A stretch of 64,000 nt of DNA from Phoronis australis (taxonomy: Eukaryota > Phoronida > Phoronidae), in the NCBI GenBank assembly GCA_002633005.1, contig NMRA01000194.1, positions 541,326 through 605,325 on the forward strand, in the 5' to 3' direction. Both the position numbers and the translations under genes were made by a program. Numbering within the stretch: the first letter of the stretch is position 1; each line of letters starts with the position of its first letter. The notes below the pieces were generated by a model. That model saw only the letters and a program-made list of their open reading frames with translations, was not told the DNA's origin and did no database searches. This document shows, in pieces, positions 57,490-64,000 of this stretch.

Positions 57490-58150
57490 TGTGCCAGACG
57501 CAAAACAGGACCACCGGTCCTCCAAATCGGACTGACTCACCACAAACAGGACCTACTGTAGGATAATCAAATGGGACTTATGGACCAGAAGATGAGACTG
57601 CTACACCTAAAAACATGAACGACCCACCTCAAAACAGGACCGCTGGGGACTGAACATGACCTCCAATTACATATAAACAATTGAAAGAAGGTCCAACCAT
57701 GTACAATAATTTTGCTAACTAGATTGACTAGGCCTTAAGGAGCCCAAATTACTCCGGCACTTGAAATCGACTCAGTAAAAAGAGGCTCTTTGCAATGCAT
57801 TATGCTTCGTTAATCAATGTTCGAGTCTAGTCTGAACTGTTTATGTATACCGTAGGTAACTACGAATCATTATATTTTGAAATTTCGTCTGTTTTGCAGA
57901 CTATTTTGATTCGTGTCAACTATTAAATTTGTCCAATTTGACGTCTTAGTCCAGTCAAAAAATAGTCATAACCAGTATCACACACAGGCATCGACAACAT
58001 TTTTTCAGGCGGTCATGTTCGGTCCCCAGCGGTCCTGTTCATGGGCGGCGCACCATAGGGGGCTTGGGGGGGGGGGCTATATTTTTACTTTTTTCAGTGC
58101 TGCGCCGCCCATGCCGGTAGTCCTGTTTTGGGTCCGGCGGTCAGGTTGAT
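57490..58150. mobile_element. Palindromic element with nested inverted repeat
   Basis: GGACCGCTGGGGACTGAACA and five more bases (57637-57661) is inverted at 58013-58037 with one mismatch. Outer pieces related to AAAACAGGACC and CCGGTCCT recur at both ends. Between 58040 and 58115, CATGGGCGGCGCA is perfectly inverted as TGCGCCGCCCATG around a G-run, looking like a smaller element inserted in the larger. Confidence 0.55.
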
Positions 58151-61100
58151 TCTCACCCGTGAGTAATGTGTATCTCTTTTAGCCTGTCTTTAACGCGGAC
58201 GCCCGCTCAACTGTAAGTCAGTAGTAATGCTACATGTAGCCAACAAAACTGATGAATTCACGAACGCGTCAAACCGAGTAGTTACAACATGACACCAAGG
58301 CCTTTCCATACCAAAATACCACGTTGCTTTCAACTGATGTTGAAATCGGCGAAATATATCTTTAAATCAAGAGTTTATGCTAGTTTTAGCATACTAGAAA
58401 CGTCCAGTCTTTGTTGACAATAAAAAAACGTCCGTTATTACAAATATGTCATCTTTGTCTGCGGTCATAAAGATTCGTCCTTTAAAATCGATAATTCGTG
58501 AGCAAGTTCCCTAGCGTACAAGCGTAGCATTCTCAACAATAACACGTGACTCTGCTTAAGACACGTGTTGACAAATGGCGCGGAACAGCCTGATAGAAAC
58601 GGAACAACTGTACCGATTAGAAGACAAGTAATGACTTAAAGATATGCTATTCCTGCTCTTCAAAGACTTGTCATATAACACACAACATATTTTGCTTCAT
58701 ACGAAGAGAGGTCTGAAACCGCCATATGAAATGCGTTGGCAGGCAAACACGCATAGGCCTACAAGTGCAACAGTCAGACCTACAAATCCAAATGAACACA
58801 ACACAACCAGTCATCGCCAACATGGAATGTAAATCTAAAACTGCGTAGATATGGAGAGTTTAACGTGGAACCGTAAGTAGTCTATTTACTTATGCATGTT
58901 TTACTACGTGGCTGTGTTCAAAGACACTGAAGTAAAAATTGAAATTTCGTTCCAAATAATAGGCCTAGGCTACCTATCAGGCTTTACGAAAACCTAGTTG
59001 AGTGCAGCGTGCTTGAATTCGAACGCAAGATGATCATAGTTTGAAAACTGAGGACAAACGATATCAACATATGTGGGAAATGAATACTATTAAATGATGG
59101 TTATAATGATAAAATTTACCACAGTATCGACAAATTTTTGGCGTAAATGCTCTTTGCAATGGTATGTCTTTTAACAAGTGAAGCAACTACGAGACAAACG
59201 TTAGGCTATCTATACACATGGTTTAATTTTTCACGTCGCTATTTACTTCACCCCCTTGTCTTTTGACCTATGCATTATTTATACAATATAATGTCGTTCC
59301 GAGAACAGGAAAGAACGCTTATTATACATTTTTTGAAATTACCTTTTCGTTTCAGGACTATAAAGGGTACTATGCACGTGCTCGTTGAGAATAGGAAATG
59401 ACGTTAATTACCCATGATATCTGCTGCTCAATTTTCTAAATTAATATTTTTGCAGGCCTAATGTAATTCCGTAACCTGAATGGATGACACACCATGTTTA
59501 AAATGACACTTAACTCGTTTTTGGACTCAAAAAGGTATAAACAAGGACCTTTCCATGTAGCTGGTTAAAATAAAACAATGTTTTGTAACTCTCGAAGGCT
59601 CTAAAATTTTGGAGCAAGTTAAAAAACTCCTCCCAAAATATGCAAAACCTCCTAGCGCAACTAATATTTAAGCAACTGACACAACTCTGGGGAAAGACCA
59701 CACACCAAGAACGACAGGATTCATTAAGATTTTTTGTTGAATCCTGGCGTGCATTCCACAGAAAGCGAAAACTAAAAACTCAAGATCACGCAAAACTTCG
59801 CGAGATATCGTCCCAATTAAGCGTAGCACATTTGCGAGATTCTTGCGTCTCTTTTTATCTCTCAAATAAGACACCAATTGAACTTCAGCCGTAGACAGAA
59901 CGATGACTGGAAGGAATCACTATAACAGGGTTTAATATCTTTCCAAAGAGGGCCACGTAATTTCGTAATTGCTTGTTTGTGTAATGTCATTTTGCAAAGA
60001 AATTTTGTGCATTCATTACGTGAAGGATACTGTTGAGTGACCAGACTTTTTGTATATGAGTGACCAGACTTTTTGTACATGTGTCAATTAGCCGTGGCGC
60101 TTCGTGTAGAAGATCTTTTTGTAAATGTAACATCAAATGTCACATATCATGCTGCAGGTTTTACCTAGAGAACTTCACCCCGTTGTGGGACTAATGGTCT
60201 TGAATGTGTCTTTTGCTAGAATAGGCCTTTTCCCTGAAAAAGAGGCCGAACTTCCTTGCACGTTTCTGTTTTTCCTGCTAAGTACAATCGAGTACCCCTG
60301 AGACTTTATTACACTTGAAGTCAGTTCTGGGGACACAAGAATCTCGAGAGAAAACTACCGTGGCCACGTGCTTTGCTTGCAATGCCTGACGACATCTCAC
60401 CTAATTGCGAGTGCATTGCGTTTACGGAAAGGGCACCAGTTGTGGTGTGGGTTCTTACTCCAGGGTCGTCATTCGTTTCTGCTCGGTAAAAGCGATGCGA
60501 GAATCGATCATGTGAAGTACTGGATTGTTTGAAACCGTTACTCTCAACATTAGACTTCTGTTTTGTGGAAAATTTGATTGACTAGGTCAATGTGTTTTCG
60601 GCGTTACATTCGCTAGCAGTGCAAACCACAGGTTAACTTAGGCAAATCTTAAACTTTTAACAACTGTTGCCATGGCCCTTAGTAACTGTGCACGCAACAT
60701 CAGTGGAGTTACGAAGCTAGTGTAAACCCCAGCTGCTTCAAACAATGTGACTGTCCCAGGTTTGAGCGCTGTCAAAGTTCAGTCGCGAGTCGGCCAGTGT
60801 GCTTGCTCGGTGAAATGGAAAGTAAGGATATCACATAGTAACTACGTTATTTTACCTATGTGCACTCAGTTGGCCAGACCCAAGGAACTGTCGTTAATAT
60901 GCTCAAGATCACCGATGATGTTTTTATTATTGAGAAATAATAATAATAATAATAATAGTAATAACAATAAGGATGCATGTGATAATAAATTGAGTATTAC
61001 AAAAATGTTTAAGTATATTTTCAAGGAGTGATAACCCATTATGAGGATATAGTCATAATTAGGATGCATGTGCTAAATCGTCTACTACAAAAATGTTTGT

Positions 61101-63534
61101 GTATAGTTTTAATTCATGATATGAAAGTAAAATACAGTAAATTTCATGTTGAGGTGCATGGAACTGCTTTACTTACAAATATCTCCTTAAAAAGGCAGTT
61201 ATCACTCAAATTTAACAGCAAAACGAAACCTTCCGATTACCCTTCTCACTTCGAACCAGAAGTAATTGGGTAATTTGCATACTAGGCAATCATCAAGGGT
61301 CTAACTACCAATAATAGTTAACTGGGCCTATTATAGTGTTGTTACTGGCCTATCAACCATAATTTCATGGCGTTCATGCGGGGCAATACTAATTACGACC
61401 GATTATATAACTATTAACTGGCTACATCAGGTAGAAGAAAATAGTGAGACGTAGTCAAATGGAGATGCGACACTTAATGAGCAGGTTAAGACAAATCGAA
61501 ACAAAAACAAATACGTACAAAATTGCATGTAATTTGCAAAACTGTTTCTCTTTCTATTTCTATTGATGGAACTTATCAGTTGGAAAATGTGGTGACAACA
61601 ATCTCAGAATGACACGTCACTCTTAGAGCGTCTACACAATAGCTTATATGTATACTCTCACTGTATCAACGCGCTGATTATATTCCCACCCATTTGTATC
61701 TCATTCTAACAACTTTCGTTATTAAAAGAGTCATATTCCAACAGTTTCTCAGAAATGTGGCAGAATTATGGTGGTATATTACTGTCACCTTAAGACGTGC
61801 CGTTGATAACGTACAATCATTTTATTTGTTTGGCACATGTCTCGTTAAATTACGAGTGCGCCTCAAGCTTTGCTTCCAGAGGGGAAAACCAGACAGGGTG
61901 TCAAAAATATGCCAGTTATGACGACCGGGAAAAAATCTCACAATATAATATGCTTAAGTTGACGTGATCTGCTGAAAGATGGACGCCATGAAAAATAAGC
62001 GGAGAAAAGAGCAGACACCGCATGTTTTGAGAACGGAATACGCACCGATGTGTACCTGAGGCGAACATTAACCCCTGGATCTTAGATTACGTCAGCTCAT
62101 TCCTGCTACAGACTTCCAGTTTCCATGTTTCTATTACCCACATTCTCGCTACTTCCCGATTTTAAATATTTGTTACTGCTAAGCTTCCATCAAAACGCAT
62201 TAGGTTTGAGAAGCTTTCTTGCAGTGTGCAGGTCGCGCCTGGGTTTTAAGTTTCAAATTCATTGTAGTTATTGGTAATTACGGAGCAGTGTTAATGGATG
62301 GCAATAATGGAGATATGCTGGGTTAATGAAGTAGAGTTCCATATAAGAGGAACGCTAAAAATTGAAATCGTATTGTGAACAAACAGATTTTAGTGATTCG
62401 AATTTGTTACTTCCCCCAATACCATCACAACTTTATGTACCATTAGCTCTAACGCCATAACAAACATCCTTCTGCACTAGTTTCACGGCCATTGAAATAG
62501 GAAAAGGCAATGTGAAAGAGACATTCGTGTACGCAAATAGTCAACACAAATTTTTGGATATTTCGCGATTTCTGACCGCTGCCTAATCAAATATATGTCA
62601 TAGCAGAAATATTCTGTCACGATGCAGAGTTCCTGCTATAGCTGACCTTCCGTCCAAAAAGCTCACATTAAATTAAAGCCACCCACAGCTAACTTGACTC
62701 AACTTCTTCTTAACTCAGATTAGAGGCGATATCTAGGCTTGGACTTGAGCATCGGGTTTTGCGCCCATTGCCTAATCCTCTCTTGCCATTCCAGTTGCGG
62801 TAATGTCACTGTACAGTAATGGCTTTTGGACTTTTATTCCGGGCGGCATGAATGAAAAGTGATAATGCACTGCTAACCTCATAATACGGAAGTAATCGTT
62901 CTGTGTTTTCGCCAACCAGACGACTGAGGTATCAGTGGTAGTGATATCATAAAACGTTTGAACCACCCTGTAATACAGACAAGTCGTTCTCCAGTGGTTG
63001 ATCCTGCCATCATATACCGACTGCAGCTGTGATGATTAATCTATTACTAAGCACAACAAACCTGCAGCTTCTAGAATCTATTTCCAGTTGCTATGGCTAC
63101 AAAATAGTTGTAGGATTCTCAGACTATTTGCAGTTTTCATTTAAGATTGAGAAATCATATTAGCATTCAAATACACATTCATTGCATTTGACCATAGGTG
63201 GCGCATTTGGACAGTAAGGGGAGGGTATGAGCGATAACGGAATTGTCCAAAATTCAGAATACGCCAACATTAAATGAACTGAAGCATCAATTTCTTTAAA
63301 ACTGTGTCTTATGAGCAAAAAAGTTGATATTTACTTGTGGTTAAATTTTGAAATTTCTAACAAGTATACAAGTATAAGACCAGGAAATCAATGAGAACGC
63401 ATAAAGAAATAAAGTTGAAAGATGCTATTCACTATTAAACGATTTTTAATTAAAGACCACTGTAAGGAGCATTTTGCCCCGTTAAGCGGTCGATGTCGAA
63501 TTCTTAATGGTGTTTAAAAGCGTTGTCTCCTTAC
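58151..63534. other. Mostly non-coding stretch
   Basis: It holds R2-like copies (59785, 60366), a 23-bp tandem repeat AGTGACCAGACTTTTTGTA.ATG at 60034-60080, and an (AAT)n microsatellite at 60938-60960. No supported gene. Confidence 0.4.
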
Positions 63535-63691
63535 CGGACCCTGATCTGCAACCGAATGAGCCGGCAACTCGCATCACAGTGGATGCGTACACTTTTGAAT
63601 GCTCAATTTTAGCCTTCTCTTGAGGTGCTGATAGTTTTGCTGTTTTGTTGGTGACGAAGATTTGATGAGCCTTGGTGGTTTCGAAATTCAT
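63535..63691 (-). CDS. Candidate first exon of a minus-strand gene
   Basis: The ATG at 63691 (context aaaaATGa) opens MNFETTKAHQIFVTNKTAKL and on to KVYASTVMRVAG. A strong donor (TCCG|GTAAGG) ends it at 63535 in phase 1, after 52 codons. The lysine/threonine-rich composition looks protein-like but no family is recognised. Read through without splicing, the frame continues to a stop at 63482. No partner exon was found to the left. Confidence 0.3.
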
Positions 63692-64000
63692 TTTTTAACG
63701 CCATAAACTGGTCTTTTTGTTACAGTTTAAATGTGAGTTCTGGGAAGAACGCGCAAAATCGCGACATCAAATAACCCGCCATGCCGCTGCAATTTATTGA
63801 ACGTGGTCTCGTGCATTGATGAGTTGTCCGTTCATCCCAAACCAATAATCACTTCCGTACTGTAATGGATTGCAAGGGTAATAAAACTAAATGAAACCCA
63901 TTTGTATACGATTCCTGTACAAAAATAGAAAGGCTTCGTAAGCATAATGCAGTGGCTGTTCACTTCTTTCTTTTCTTTTGGTAGTCACGTGACTATGAAT

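Overview
The window looks like genomic DNA of an invertebrate animal, not a microbe. Long ORFs are absent, the DNA is AT-rich, exons are short with GT-AG borders and phase-compatible introns, and much of the sequence is degenerate non-LTR and LTR retroelements, a Tc1 relic, foldback/MITE-like elements and minisatellites. The retroelement types (CR1/L2-like LINEs, one with a 2A-like N-terminal motif; a Tx1-like L1; a Ty3/gypsy copy) and the lectin-like gene would suit a marine deuterostome such as a hemichordate, echinoderm or amphioxus. That placement is inference; the species cannot be read from this sequence.

One host gene is well supported on the + strand. Six exons (7216-7546, 16815-16939, 21352-21530, 32242-32420, 38152-38237, 41116-41190) join without breaking frame at any junction (phases 1, 0, 2, 1, 0, then stop). 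They encode about 324 residues: signal peptide, a four-cysteine PAN/apple-like module, then a laminin-G/concanavalin-A-like (LamG_3 type) domain, so probably a small secreted lectin-like protein. A polyadenylation signal follows at 41463. Intron 1 also holds extra exon-like segments (8453-8529, 10259-10495, 10614-10782), two of which are phase-compatible with exon 1 and could form a short alternative isoform. The last exon occurs again at 45172-45246.

Layout. 1-7215: upstream DNA with a minisatellite interrupted by an 0.8-kb insert, palindromic elements and a recurring GCGATCG-based motif. 7216-41190: the gene. Intron 1 carries a MITE, LINE 3' fragments and tandem repeats. Intron 2 carries a decayed Ty3/gypsy element with LTRs (17573-20933). 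Intron 3 carries a nest of four non-LTR elements (about 24.1-31.2 kb). Intron 4 carries a roughly 1-kb imperfect inverted repeat (34060-35110) beside another TIR element. 40995-46337: the 3' end of the gene and downstream DNA appear twice, with the second set starting right after a single N at 45050; this is best read as two haplotypes joined in the assembly, differing by a 2.8-kb indel that contains a Tc1 transposase relic. 46338-64000: mostly non-coding, with repeats, a 503-bp Mutator-like MITE with 9-bp target duplications (54276-54778), other palindromes, and a possible first exon of a minus-strand gene at 63691-63535. No tRNA, rRNA, CRISPR or operon-like structure was seen.
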